This document shows positions 1-11,842 of a stretch of 64,000 nucleotides of DNA, piece by piece (the first letter of the stretch is position 1; each line of letters starts with the position of its first letter). The position numbers were made by a program, and so were the translations under genes. The stretch is from assembly GCA_032717465.1 (NCBI GenBank), contig CM064632.1:25650915-25714914 (forward strand), in the 5' to 3' direction. This DNA is from Coenobita brevimanus. Taxonomy: Eukaryota; Arthropoda; Malacostraca; Decapoda; Coenobitidae. Below the pieces are notes generated by a model. The model did not search any database. It was not told the origin of the DNA and was given only the letters and a program-made list of their open reading frames with translations.

Positions 1-244
1 ATATGGCACGTGTACGTTCGCCTGTCTGATGTTCTTGTATTTTGCTCATCTCGGTGTTATTCTCCGTAGCACTTGTTTCGTACCGATTTATTTTCTGTAG
101 TACACCTTCACCTTCGCTTGTATATTAATGATATCGTTTTAATGTCAAAATGCCTCATACCAATCACCCATATAATGTTGTAAGGATTAATATGCAGAAT
201 GAATAACTGAAGAAGATATAATAGGAAATCACCAAAATCACTCT

Positions 245-447
245 GGCTTGTATTTTGTTCGGTAAAGGAAGCTCCCTAACATTTCTTCCAAAGCGATATA
301 TTTTGTTTATTACTTCCTACTATCCTCGTCTGTGTTACTTCATCAGAAATCGCCATACTCTTCGTGAATAACATACAAAATGATTTTAATCAACCATATA
401 AAAAAACAAATCACCAAGGAACGGGTGCTAGGGAACCTCTTTAAACG
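245..447. mobile_element. Palindromic MITE-like repeat, family A (copy 1)
   Basis: The left arm reads like AGGAAGCTCCCTAACA followed by a decayed CTTCC...AGCGATATATTTTG. The right arm (about 409-440) is a diverged reverse complement: AAATCACC..., then GGTGCTAGGGAACCTC. The same arms recur at 24267, 50180, 58688, 62309 and 63765. No coding capacity. The termini are approximate and I could not assign a superfamily. Confidence 0.5.
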
Positions 448-448
448 A

Positions 449-762
449 CAGAGAATATCAAGGCGTAATACGCAGAACAGAGAATATCAAGGCGTAATAC
501 GCAGAACAGAGAATATCAAGGCGTAATACGCAGAACAGAGAATATCAATGCGTAATCTGCAGAACAGAATATCAGGGCGTAATATGCAGAAGAGAATATC
601 AAGGCGTAATATGCAGAACAGAATATCAAGGCGTTATGCGGAACAGAATATCAAGGCGTAATATGCAGAACAGAATATCAAGGCGTTATGCGGAACAGAA
701 TATCAAGGCGTAATATGCAGAACAGAATATCAAGGCGTAATATGCAGAACAGAATATCACTA
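449..762. repeat. Minisatellite, 25-29 bp unit, about 11 copies
   Basis: Head-to-tail copies of a unit built around GAATATCAAGGCGTAATA followed by YGCAGAACA. The first units are 29 bp; later ones are shortened to about 27 and 25 bp, some ending in GTTATGCGGAACA. There are no unique spacers, so this is not a CRISPR array. The array abuts a family A palindromic repeat on its left. Confidence 0.9.
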
Positions 763-915
763 CGCTGACGGGAATACGGCTTATATGGGACTAACCACTT
801 CACCCCCATGACGCGTGTGTGTGGCTGTATTCTCGCTGCCCCTTCACGATTTCCTCAAGTTTTGGATAGATCACTTGTAGTCACGGGGTTAGGAACAGTC
901 TGCATTAACGCGTTC

Positions 916-951
<36 letters not shown>

Positions 952-1020
952 AAGAAAAAAAAAAAAAAACACGTCATTAGATATCTGGGTGTTTAAGGTG
1001 TACTGCACAGTAACGATAAA

Positions 1021-1640
1021 CTAGGAGGTATCAGGGAGCCTCCTAAGCCCACTAGAACATGTAATATAGTTTTAAAAATGAAAGAAAACGTGCCAGAAAG
1101 TCTCCTAAACCCACGAGAACATGTGTACCGTATAATCTAAGAAAGCTGCTAAGCCCCCTAGAACGGGTGTAATGTACGTACGGTAAAAAACGAAAGAAAA
1201 GGTGTCGGGGAACTTCCTAAATGCACTATGCAATAAACAATAATCCAATGATTCTGTGTCAGGGAGCCTCTTAAGCCCAAGGAATTAGGTGTATTATAGT
1301 AAAAAAAAACAAAAAAAAAACAAAGGAAATGGTGCCAGGGAGCATCCTAAGTCCAGCAGAAGAGGTGTACTATGCAGTAAAGAATAATATAAGGAAGCTG
1401 TGTAGGGAGCCTCCAAAACCCACGAGAACATAATATGTACTGCCGTATTTAATATATAATCTAAGGAAAAGGCGCCAGGGAGCCTCCCAAACTCACGAGA
1501 ATATTATGCAGTATATAAAAAGAATAAAGGAAGAGGTGTTAGGGGAGCCTCCTAAACCCACCAGAACAGGTACAGTATACATTAAAGAATAAGGAAGCGG
1601 TGTCAGGGAGCCTCCTAAGTCCGTCAAAATTCAGCTCTTG
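1021..1640. repeat. Degenerate tandem array, about 60-75 bp units
   Basis: About nine imperfect units. Each contains a form of GTGTCAGGGAGCCTCCTAA, then CCCACNAGAACA, then an A/T-rich piece with a variant of GCAGTAAAGAATAA and AAGGAA. The unit core closely resembles the right arm of the dispersed palindromic family A, so the array may be an amplified MITE arm. No gene is visible here. Confidence 0.7.
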
Positions 1641-1933
1641 GTAACTTCATCTGCAGGTAACTTTGCCTGAATTTCAACGAGAGAAAAGATCCACAAAAAG
1701 TGTACTCTTATTTACACTGACATCAGCGGCTGGCGTTGGAAAAGTGTAAATTGGACCAAACACTACCATAAAGTCAGATTTATTTCTCCATGTAACCCGG
1801 TGGAAAAAAATATCAATTGAGGGCGATTTAATTGATGTTTGAAATTCAGAAAACATGTCGCATAAACAAACCTGGATGTTGAAATTGTGTGGCTTTTGTG
1901 ACGACGTGAAGTGCAAAATATGATAATCACAGT

Positions 1934-2962
<1,029 letters not shown>

Positions 2963-2971
2963 CCTGCCCAC
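2963..2971 (-). other. Candidate polypurine tract
   Basis: Directly next to the 3' LTR, the minus strand reads GTGGGCAGG and then the LTR's TG. This is the expected place for plus-strand priming, but the tract is short and not purely purine, so the call rests on position. Confidence 0.45.
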
Positions 2972-3023
2972 AAAGAAAAAGAAATTTGCAAAGGAAATTT
3001 CTTATTACTCTAAAACAATCTGT

Positions 3024-4208
3024 CTAAAGTCTAGATAAGCAATCTGCAATAACATTTTCTTTCCCCTTGACATGTTGTATGTCTAATGAATACTCCTGAA
3101 GAAGTAGACTCCATCTTGTCAATCTCTGATTTTTATCTTTAAACTTACTAAGGAATTTCAGTGGGTTATGATCGGTATAAATGACTATGGGGTCAAAACC
3201 AGGACACAAATAAAATGAAAAATGCTGTAAACCCAAAATCAAGGCCAAAAGCTCTTTTTCAATAGTTGAGTAGTTCTTTTGAGGTGGAGTGAACTTCTTA
3301 CTGTAATAAGATACAGGGTGTTCAATACCCTGATCATCCTCTTGCAGCAAAACAGCCCCAGCTCCTATATCACTTGCATCAACAGACATCTTAAAAGGCT
3401 TAGCAAAATTTGGAGTAGCGAGCACTGGTTGACTTAATAGGATAGCTTTTAGTTTGTTGAAAGAGGATTCACAGTTATCGGTCCAGACAAATTTAACTCC
3501 CTTTTTCAGTAGGTCTGTAAGTGGTGGTACAAGAATAGAAAAGTTAAGAACAAATCTCCTGTAATAACCTGCCATTCCCAAAAATCTTTGTAGCTCTTTC
3601 CTACTTTTAGGTCTGGGAAGATCACTTATAACCTGAACCTTAGCTCCTGGTGGTGCAACATGTCCATCACCAATTACATACCCAAGGTACTGAACTTTAG
3701 CTTGACCAAACTCACACTTTGATAAATTAGCTACAAGATTAGCCTGAACTAAACGCTCAAGAAATTTACTGACATGGCATAGGTGATCGTTCCAGTTGTC
3801 ACTGAAGATTAATACATCATCAATATAAACAACACACCCTGCCAAACCCTCTGTTACAACATTCATGAGCTTCTGAAATGTGGCTGGTGCATTCTTCATA
3901 CCATATGGCATTACGGAACATGCAAAAGTCTTTCCTAGTGTTACAAAACATGAGATCTTCCTAGCACGTTCAGTCATAGGTACTTGCCAGTATCCCTTTA
4001 ACAAATCAAACTTACTTATGTACCTAGCCTCCCCGATCTTGTCTATGCAATCTTCCACGCGAGGGAGAGGGTAAGTGTCTGTTTTGGTGATCTGATTAAC
4101 ACGTCTGTAGTCGATGCAAAGCCGCTGTGACCCACTTGGCTTAGGGACTAGAGTGACAGGAGAACTCCACTCGCTCTGACAGGGCTTAATCATCTTGTGG
4201 TCCAACAG
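3024..4208 (-). pseudogene. pol: Reverse transcriptase and RNase H part of gypsy-type pol
   Basis: This is the C-terminal part of the polyprotein, which would copy element RNA into DNA inside the virus-like particle. Visible RT motifs are SSPVTLVPKPSGSQRLCIDY, the first catalytic Asp in KFDLLKGYWQ, and the active-site box VVYIDD, with conserved GMKNAPATFQ between them. The RNase H follows: Asp in VDASDIGAGAVLL, Glu in STIEKELLAL, Asp in VIYTDHNPL, ending near GKENVIADCLSRL. The stop is only about 60 bp from the 3' LTR, so nothing encoding integrase lies downstream. The N-terminal edge is cut by a nested non-LTR fragment; the reading frame on the two sides agrees if that insert is ignored. The first in-frame Met after the break lies inside the insert and is not a real start. 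Confidence 0.92.
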
Positions 4209-4670
4209 GCTTTTCGTCTCATTAACTCTCCTCCTCTTACTGACTCCCTTCAACCTCTGTCTCTTCGCCGCACTGTTGCATCTTTATCTCTTTTCTATCG
4301 CTACTTTAATGGTCACTGCTCCTCTGAACTGTCTGCTTGCATTCCTCCACCTCTACGACGGGCGCGTAGCACCCGTCTGGCAGCAAACTCTCATCCCTTT
4401 TCTGTCCAACTCTCTAATGCAAGAGTTAACCGTTACTCCCAGTCTTTCATTTATGCAACAGGTCAGCTCTGGAACTGTCTCCCTCTGTCTGTATTTCCTC
4501 CTGCCTATGATCTCCAGTCTTTCAAACGTAGTGTGTCCAGGCATCTCAAAATGATCGGATCTTGAATTTGGCTCTCTATTGTATTTTGTTTTTCTCTTGG
4601 AGGGAACTGTTACTGCGGGCTCATGGCCTTTGGTTCCTTCTTCCTCGCATAAAAAAAAAAAAAAAAAAAA
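4209..4670 (+). mobile_element. 5'-truncated non-LTR (CR1/jockey-like) 3' end nested in pol
   Basis: About 460 bp that interrupts pol, oriented opposite to it. It encodes the last ~115 residues of a non-LTR RT protein, including RSTRLAANSHPFSVQLSNAR, SQSFIYATGQLWNCLP and VFPPAYDLQSFKRSVSRHL, a C-terminal signature common in CR1/jockey-type elements. A stop and about 85 bp of 3' UTR follow, ending in 20 A residues (4651-4670). No clear target-site duplication is visible. The edges are placed to within 1-2 bp by continuity of the interrupted pol frame. The last part of its 3' UTR recurs at 45570-45632. Confidence 0.85.
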
Positions 4671-6567
4671 GGTAGCCAAGCTCCTTCTTGATGAGAGGAA
4701 CTTTCACCGGGTTCACACGGTAAGGAGGCAATTTAATTGGCTTTGCGTCTCCAACATCGACATCATGCATCAACACAGTGGTTCTTCCTGGAGTGGCACG
4801 GAACACTTGCAGGTACTCCTGCAGTAATGCCGAAAACTCCTGCCTTTCCTTGGGAGGTAGATGAGAAAGCTTAGTCTGGAGATCATTCATGATATCAGGA
4901 TTCTTCCCCAAACTATCACTCAGGCTCATACCGCATGGGAGAGCTTCACTTGCAGACTCGGGTGGAACAGCTACAGTGCAGACTGGATTATTTTTGTCCC
5001 GCCTGTGATATAACTTTAGCATGTTGATGTGACATAGTTGCTTGTTCTTTCTACGATCTGGTGTGGCGATGACATAGTTGACATCACTGAGTTTGTTCTC
5101 CACGAAATAAGGACCACTAAACTTGGCTTGAAGAGGTTGCCCATGAACTGGTAGCAGAATCAAAACCTGATCTCCTGGCTGAAAGTGGCGTAACCTGGAC
5201 TTCTTATCATACCAAGTCTTCATCTTCTCCTGAGCAGCTCCTAAATTCTCTCTCGCCAGTTGTAAAGCAGTGGACAGCCGTTCTTTGAACTTCATCACAT
5301 ACTCCAGCAGGTTGACGTCATCTTCCTCCGACAGCCAGCATTCCTTGAGTAACTTAAGGGGTCCTCTTACTTCATGGCCAAACAGTAGTTCAAAAGGTGA
5401 GAAGCCCAGTGATTCATTTGGAGATTCTCTTGCGGCAAACACAACGAATGGAAGACCTTTATCCCAGTCTTTCTGATGTTCCAAACAGTATTTCTTGAGC
5501 ATCGATTTGAGTGTTTGATGATATCTCTCCAACGCTCCTTGGGTCTGGGGATGGTAAGCTGAAGACGTGATCTGGGTGATGCCCAACTCTTTCAGAGACT
5601 GCTTGAAAACATTTGACATGAAATTACTTCCCCGGTCTGACTGTACCTCCTTGGGCAGACCAAACTTTGTGAAGAACCCTAGCATTTCCTTAACCACGTT
5701 CTTTGCTGAGATATTTCTAAATGGAATGGCTTCAGGATAACGAGTAGCCATATCAATCAGGGTCAACACATAAGAAAATCCTGAAGAAGTCTTAGGAAGA
5801 GGGCCCACAATATCCACCAACACACGGGTGAAAGGCGCCTCAAAAGGAGGAATGGGAACTAGAGGTGCAACCTTTTCGGTCTGATTACACTTCCCCACAA
5901 CTTGACAGGTGTGACAAGACTTACAATACCAGGAAACATCCCTGAAGATACCTGGCCAGTAGAAGTGTTTCAGAATGCGTGCCACAGTCTTCCTCACTCC
6001 AAGGTGTCCTGCCAAACTGGAATCATGAGCCACTCTAATGATATCCTGCCTACAAACACGAGGGATGACAACTTGATGTACAACCTCCCATTCACAGTCG
6101 GCTGATGCTGTTGGGGGTCTCCACTTCCTCATAAGTACTCCTGACTTTACATAATAACAAGTAGAAGCACCAGTTGACTCTTCCTCACTGCAAGCAGAGT
6201 TAGCTAGACCTTTCAACTCAGGGTCAGCAACCTGCAACTCAACCAACTCTTGACGAGACAAATTATCAACACTACGCGGTACTGCCTCATCTCGTGAGTG
6301 GTCCAAATTAGCAAGAAAAGTGTCAGCTAGGATAACATCATCATCATCATTATCCTCTAAATCACCAGTAACTTTAGACTTAGCCCTAGTGACAGCACAT
6401 GCAGGGAACACATCAGGGACATCACAATCATGGGTCGCAGCCACTGGCTCACTAGACAACTGAGGAGCTGGACACACTTGACTTCCACCAATATCATTTC
6501 CAAGTAAGAAAGTTACACCTGACATTGGGAGTGTCAACCAACCCAACCATAACGGAACCATTAACAA
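4671..6567 (-). pseudogene. pol: Integrase-containing part of gypsy-type pol (upstream of RT)
   Basis: Numbering from the first open Met of this segment: protease tail (MSGVTFLLGND, 15-25); a ~140-residue linker; zinc-binding HH-CC domain with H181, H188, C218 and C221 (HFYWPGIFRDVSWYCKSC region); catalytic core with D252 (LVDIVGPLP), D311 (QSDRGSNF) and E347 (GALERYHQ), that is DD(35)E; GPY module near 485-518 (FSGPY ... CHINMLK); then the N-terminal RT approach (DAKPIKLPPYRVNP). It would join element cDNA to host DNA. It should be fused to Gag-protease upstream, but the frames differ: near 6540 a shift equal to a 2 bp loss (or a +1 shift) separates them. The poly-Phe end is the poly(A) tail of the nested fragment read backwards. 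Confidence 0.93.
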
Positions 6568-8194
6568 AACCAGACTCTAAATTCACTCTGCACAGAGGGA
6601 CAGAGAAGTAATTATTCCCTACACCTTGTAAGATTACAGTTTCATCAGAGGAATTAACATTAGAGCCTAGAACACTGGTCAGCATAAGGGATTGGCAAGC
6701 ACCTGTATCACGATATATTTGAACTGATTTCCTGTCATTACTGTCCAGAGGACTGACAAAACCATCAGACAGGAAATTAGCACATGAACTCTTGAGAGTG
6801 TCACCCACGTTACTGCTCAAAAGAGGAGCTCCATCATGAGAATTTAAGTTACCCCTCAAAGCAGGTTCAGTTAACTCAGTTAAAGAATTCTGGGAACTCT
6901 CAAGAGTGGACACTAGACCAATTGACTGAATATTTAAAGACTCCTTTTTGTTCACATCACGCTGTCTCCTGAAACATTTCTCCGTAGTATGACCAAGCTT
7001 ACTACAATAAGTACATTTACGTTTCTGAAATCTAGAGGTGAAGCTGGTATTTACTTCCTGAGAAACATCATCTTTATTCTCTTTCCTGTTACCTGTACTC
7101 TGAGTAGAGGCAACGTGCTTACTCTCAGCTTTCCCTTTTTCTCTAGAATATCTCTTATGAGTGAGAACATATTCATCAGCTAAAACTGCAGCATCAGACA
7201 AATTATCTATTCTTCTCTCATCAAGATATAGGCTTACATCTTTATAAATACACCTCTTGAAGTCCTCCAGCAAAATCATCTGCTTAAACTTACCAAAATC
7301 AGAATCCACATTCTTAGAATTTAACCACTGCTCTAACAGATCTTCTTTGATTTTTGCATACTCAACATGGGATTGCTTACCTTGCTTGTAAGTTGTCCTA
7401 AATTTTACTCTGTAGGCTTCAGGAACAAGCTCATAGGCCTTAAGAATCAAGCTCTTAACTACATCATAATTATCAGATTGATCCTGAGGCAAAGATGCAT
7501 AAGTTACTTGAGCTTTACCGGTGAGAACAGTTTGAAGGAGTACTGGCCAATACTTTTTGGGCCAATTAAAACCTGTAGCTACCCTCTCAAACAACTGAAA
7601 ATACTTTGTTAAATCAGATTCATTAAAAGGAGGGACAAGTTTAACATTTTTAGCCACATCAAAATCATCAGAGCTAGATGATGCAGTTCCACCTTGTTTC
7701 ATGCGATACTCATGGTCTGCCTGAATCCTAGCAATTTCAACTTGTGCCTCAGCCTCCTTAGAACGGGCCTGAAATTCAGCCTCCTTAGCACTTGCTTGAA
7801 ATTCAGCCTCCTGAATACGAGCCTGAGACTCCGCCTGCTTAGCCTGAGACTCCGCCTCCTTAGCCTGAGACTCAGCCTCCTTAGCACGTGCTTGAAATTC
7901 AGCCTCCTTAACACGAGCCTCCTGCAGGGCTAGCTGTAACTTAGGTAATTCAATCTGCATTTGCCCATTTGGAGGAGTTACATTAAACAAGCTTTTATTA
8001 ATCATGCCAACAATTTGATCTTTAGAATGATGAGAGTGAACTGCAATTCCCAATTGTTGAGCAACAAGCTTAAGTTCATTCTTTGTTCTGTTTTCTACAT
8101 CACACACTGTTTGCACATTTGACGAAAAATCTTTGGCTTCATCAAGTGTAGTAACAGTAGACATCATGAATAAGTAACAGTCACAAAATATCAA
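6494..8194 (-). CDS. gag: Gag with SCAN-like capsid, zinc knuckle and start of protease
   Basis: 566 residues. The likely start is one of two adjacent Met codons at 8167/8164, since the leader and 5' LTR end just upstream. In order: a SAP-like helical segment (~35-70, TKNELKLVAQQLGI); an Ala/Glu/Lys coiled coil made of 7-residue repeats such as AKEAESQ (~88-160); capsid region with YRVKFRTTYKQGKQSHVEYA and MILLEDFKRCIYKDV (~261-320) ending LADEYVLTHK (~338-347), closely SCAN-like; one CCHC knuckle (CTYCSKLGHTTEKC, 394-407) for RNA packaging; retropepsin motif RDTGA (495-499). A stop after NFLTWK ends the frame inside the protease because of the shift into the integrase frame. Gag and pol were probably one reading frame in the parent element. 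Confidence 0.9.
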   Translation of the reverse strand: MIFCDCYLFMMSTVTTLDEAKDFSSNVQTVCDVENRTKNELKLVAQQLGIAVHSHHSKDQIVGMINKSLFNVTPPNGQMQIELPKLQLALQEARVKEAEFQARAKEAESQAKEAESQAKQAESQARIQEAEFQASAKEAEFQARSKEAEAQVEIARIQADHEYRMKQGGTASSSSDDFDVAKNVKLVPPFNESDLTKYFQLFERVATGFNWPKKYWPVLLQTVLTGKAQVTYASLPQDQSDNYDVVKSLILKAYELVPEAYRVKFRTTYKQGKQSHVEYAKIKEDLLEQWLNSKNVDSDFGKFKQMILLEDFKRCIYKDVSLYLDERRIDNLSDAAVLADEYVLTHKRYSREKGKAESKHVASTQSTGNRKENKDDVSQEVNTSFTSRFQKRKCTYCSKLGHTTEKCFRRQRDVNKKESLNIQSIGLVSTLESSQNSLTELTEPALRGNLNSHDGAPLLSSNVGDTLKSSCANFLSDGFVSPLDSNDRKSVQIYRDTGACQSLMLTSVLGSNVNSSDETVILQGVGNNYFSVPLCRVNLESGFVNGSVMVGLVDTPNVRCNFLTWK

Positions 8195-8224
8195 GCAATA
8201 TCCTTATGATAATATCCTGAATAT

Positions 8225-8242
8225 CGTGATGAGAGGTCGCCA
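8225..8242 (-). other. Primer binding site
   Basis: Six bases inside the 5' LTR boundary the minus strand reads TGGCGACCTCTCATCACG. TGG pairs with the CCA end of a tRNA, and TGGCGACC is a common start for gypsy-type sites. I could not name the tRNA without a tRNA set to compare. Confidence 0.7.
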
Positions 8243-8819
8243 AATTTATGTTACGGAACAGAGAAAGATAATGTACACTTTAAGTGAGAATACTAAAAAT
8301 CACTACTGTCCCGTAAAGTTCCAGGTTCAAAACAAAAGAGTTAGGTAAAATTACAAGTTAAAGTTTAATGCTCAAACTAACAACAAAACATTCAGGACTC
8401 ATAAGGATAATGTAATGGCAAAAAACAGGTTAAATATATGGTTAACTGCAATAGCCTCTATTAACACGAAATTAGCAAGAGTAAATATATCTAAGTCAGC
8501 CCTGATAAAATGAAAATACACTGGATAATGCTCAGTTAATGCAAGATAAATTATTACAGATACAAAATAGTGTTAAAACTGACTGACAAAATGAATCCTA
8601 CGCAAATTACAAAAACCTCACTAGGCCTACAAATCAACACCTTATGCTATACAGTACAAGGAAAAAATGCAATAACAGTTATACTCAAATTACACAGCTG
8701 CTAGATGGCTGGAGACTTCCTGAGTACTCACAATAATGACCGTACAGGGGAGGACAGAGATGTGAGCAAAATGAGGAGTAGATCTACAGTTAGTGGCAAT
8801 GATGCAGAGACTGAGCTCA

Positions 8820-8826
8820 TTATATA
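8820..8826 (-). promoter_or_regulatory. TATA box of the 5' LTR
   Basis: The minus strand reads CCCCTATATAATGAG. About 27 bases downstream is an initiator-like ATCATTG. Position within the LTR and the arthropod-style initiator support this; no expression data are available. Confidence 0.5.
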
Positions 8827-8929
8827 GGGGCCGGCAGAGCTTGATACAACTTGTAAGAAGGACGCGCAAATGAAGCCATGGGGACAAAGAGTTGACAATC
8901 CCGCTCTGAACAACAGAAAGGACGACTTA

Positions 8930-9253
8930 GGTCCCGTCCACACGAGCGGACAGTGCCTGACGGGCAAACACTGATACCAAATCATATTCCAGTTCACACA
9001 TTTAGAAGGTGGCTGGCGGGCATGAGCATATATGGCGTCATAAGCTGGGAAACCACTGGCAAACTACAGTATCTGTAACACTCTTGCCCGTTGTTGATGC
9101 AATGCTTGCCGTGTGGACGACAAAACAAGTGTGCCCGATAGTGACCAATGGCCGCCAGAAACTGCTCGATCTGGTAACACTGCTAAAGAAGCGAGGGATA
9201 TACGCTCAGCGGGCAGTGCCCGTCAGGCATTGCCCGCTCGTGTGGACGGAGCC
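8930..9253. mobile_element. PIF/Harbinger-like MITE (324 bp) inside the LTR
   Basis: Terminal inverted repeats of about 36 bp with four mismatches: left GGTCCCGTCCACACGAGCGG, right (reverse complement) GGCTCCGTCCACACGAGCGG, both continuing into CCTGACGGGCA. It is flanked by TTA at 8927-8929 and 9254-9256, and the other LTR shows the empty site with a single TTA. A 3 bp TTA/TAA duplication is typical of PIF/Harbinger. No transposase frame, so it is non-autonomous. Confidence 0.88.
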
Positions 9254-9369
9254 TTACTCTACTATAACGGTAGAAGGGGGGGACTGAGGCAGAACACGCT
9301 CGTGATCAAACAGGCAGCACACTGTACGTTAGATTACACAAAGGATGATGAAATCATAGGCTATGTAAC

Positions 9370-9370
<1 letters not shown>

Positions 9371-9459
<89 letters not shown>

Positions 9460-9729
9460 CTTTCATCGTCTCATCATCATCACTCCTCCTTTCATCGTCT
9501 CATCATCGTCACCATCATCTCTCCCTTTCTCCACTACGTGTCTTTCTTCTCTTCCTCCTTCCCTACTCATGTCTTCGTTTCTTTTCTTCTCCAGTCTCTT
9601 CTCTTCATCAGTCACTCCTTTCTCCTCTTCCTCTATTTCCCCTCATGTTCATTCACTCTTCTCTCTGGTTTCTCCCACATTTCATTTCTCTTTTCTCGTT
9701 CTTTCTCTTTTCGTCTCTTACCCTCTTCT

Positions 9730-9763
<34 letters not shown>

Positions 9764-10020
9764 CTCATCCACCTTTCACCTTTCATGTCAATCTACCTCT
9801 CTCCCCTCGTTTGTTTTTTCCATTCTGTTCATCCCTCTCTAACTTTCCTCTCTCCTCCTCTTCCTTGCCTTCTCCTCTTACTGTCCTGTCTCACATCCTC
9901 CGGCTTATTCCCTGTATCACCTTTCCTCCCCAGTCATCATCCTGAGTGTTACCCTTCTCCTCCTCACCCACTCAAGTCCTCCTCCTCCTACTCCTCCTCA
10001 GCTGATCCTCTCCTGCTCCT
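9371..10020. repeat. (AC)n, (TC)n and a pyrimidine-rich tract
   Basis: AC repeats to about 9414 (the right half of the tract the LTR element entered), TC repeats to 9456, then over 500 bp of C/T-rich DNA with a further (TC)n at 9734-9762. Ser/Leu-rich open frames here reflect composition only. Possible triplex-forming DNA. Confidence 0.9.
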
Positions 10021-10073
10021 TTGTGACGGTGTCTGAGAGTCTGAAGGCGGAACACGGAACACATAACAAGTTG

Positions 10074-11335
<1,262 letters not shown>

Positions 11336-11339
11336 CATA

Positions 11340-11460
11340 GCATTTTTTCATTATTTAGGCTCATATTCACGTATCAATCTCTTGTCGCGGTTCAGCATTC
11401 AAGATGGATAGGTGACAATTTTAGGTCAGATTAGGGTAAAAGGAGTATAGTTTAGGAAGC
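11340..11460 (+). repeat. Dispersed repeat, family B (copy 1)
   Basis: Contains CACGTATCAATCTCTTGTCG, CAGCATTCAAGATGGATAGG and TTTTAGGTCAGATTAGGG. The same ordered blocks recur at 13215, 45337 and, inverted, at 18410, 18845 and 62565. Non-coding; edges approximate. Confidence 0.55.
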
Positions 11461-11710
11461 ACAGCACCAAATGACCGTCTTATGATTGGGAGAAGGTTTT
11501 AGAAATAAGGGGGGGGTGGGCGAAGTAGATACAGCCTTCATTGTTCCCTCACTGCCAGTGGCTCTCAGGTAAATGAAATTGCTTGTTATCATTAGGAGTA
11601 AACTACCAAAAGACGTCCTTGTGTAGAAACAGTTAAATGGGTTGGGAAAAGAGAATCGTCACTGCTGGACTAACTCTCTAATGGTCATGTCTTCAGTATT
11701 TCAAGTAACG

Positions 11711-11842
11711 CCAGATGATTTTAGTCTGCTGAAAATGTAAAAACCACAAAATGTCATACGCTCACATTACCTTTCCCGAATTGACAACTCCAGTACTGTA
11801 TTCCAGCTGAGAGTGAGTCATAGGAGCCTGAGAGTGTTAATC
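11711..11842 (+). repeat. Dispersed repeat, family C/D (copy)
   Basis: Contains a diverged CCAGATGATTTTAGTCTGCT block, then CCAGCTGAGAGTGAGTCATA and GGAGCCTGAGAGTGTTAAT. The second pair of blocks recurs nearly unchanged at 38390-38425 and 38505-38538 and inverted at 60051-60085. Confidence 0.6.

Larger units (their letters stand above)
8249..9370 (-). repeat. 5' LTR of the gypsy-type element (795 bp plus nested MITE)
   Basis: Same boundaries as the other LTR (TGTTAC...GTAACA). It is 1122 bp because it carries a 324 bp insertion at 8930-9253 plus a duplicated TTA; the remainder is 795 bp. The insertion lies upstream of the TATA-like element in the direction of transcription, so it may have altered but need not have removed the promoter. 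Confidence 0.95.

Noticed and set aside
449..762. CRISPR-like periodic array
   Set aside because: The units are contiguous with no unique spacers, unit length drifts from 29 to 25 bp, and the rest of the window is clearly animal DNA.
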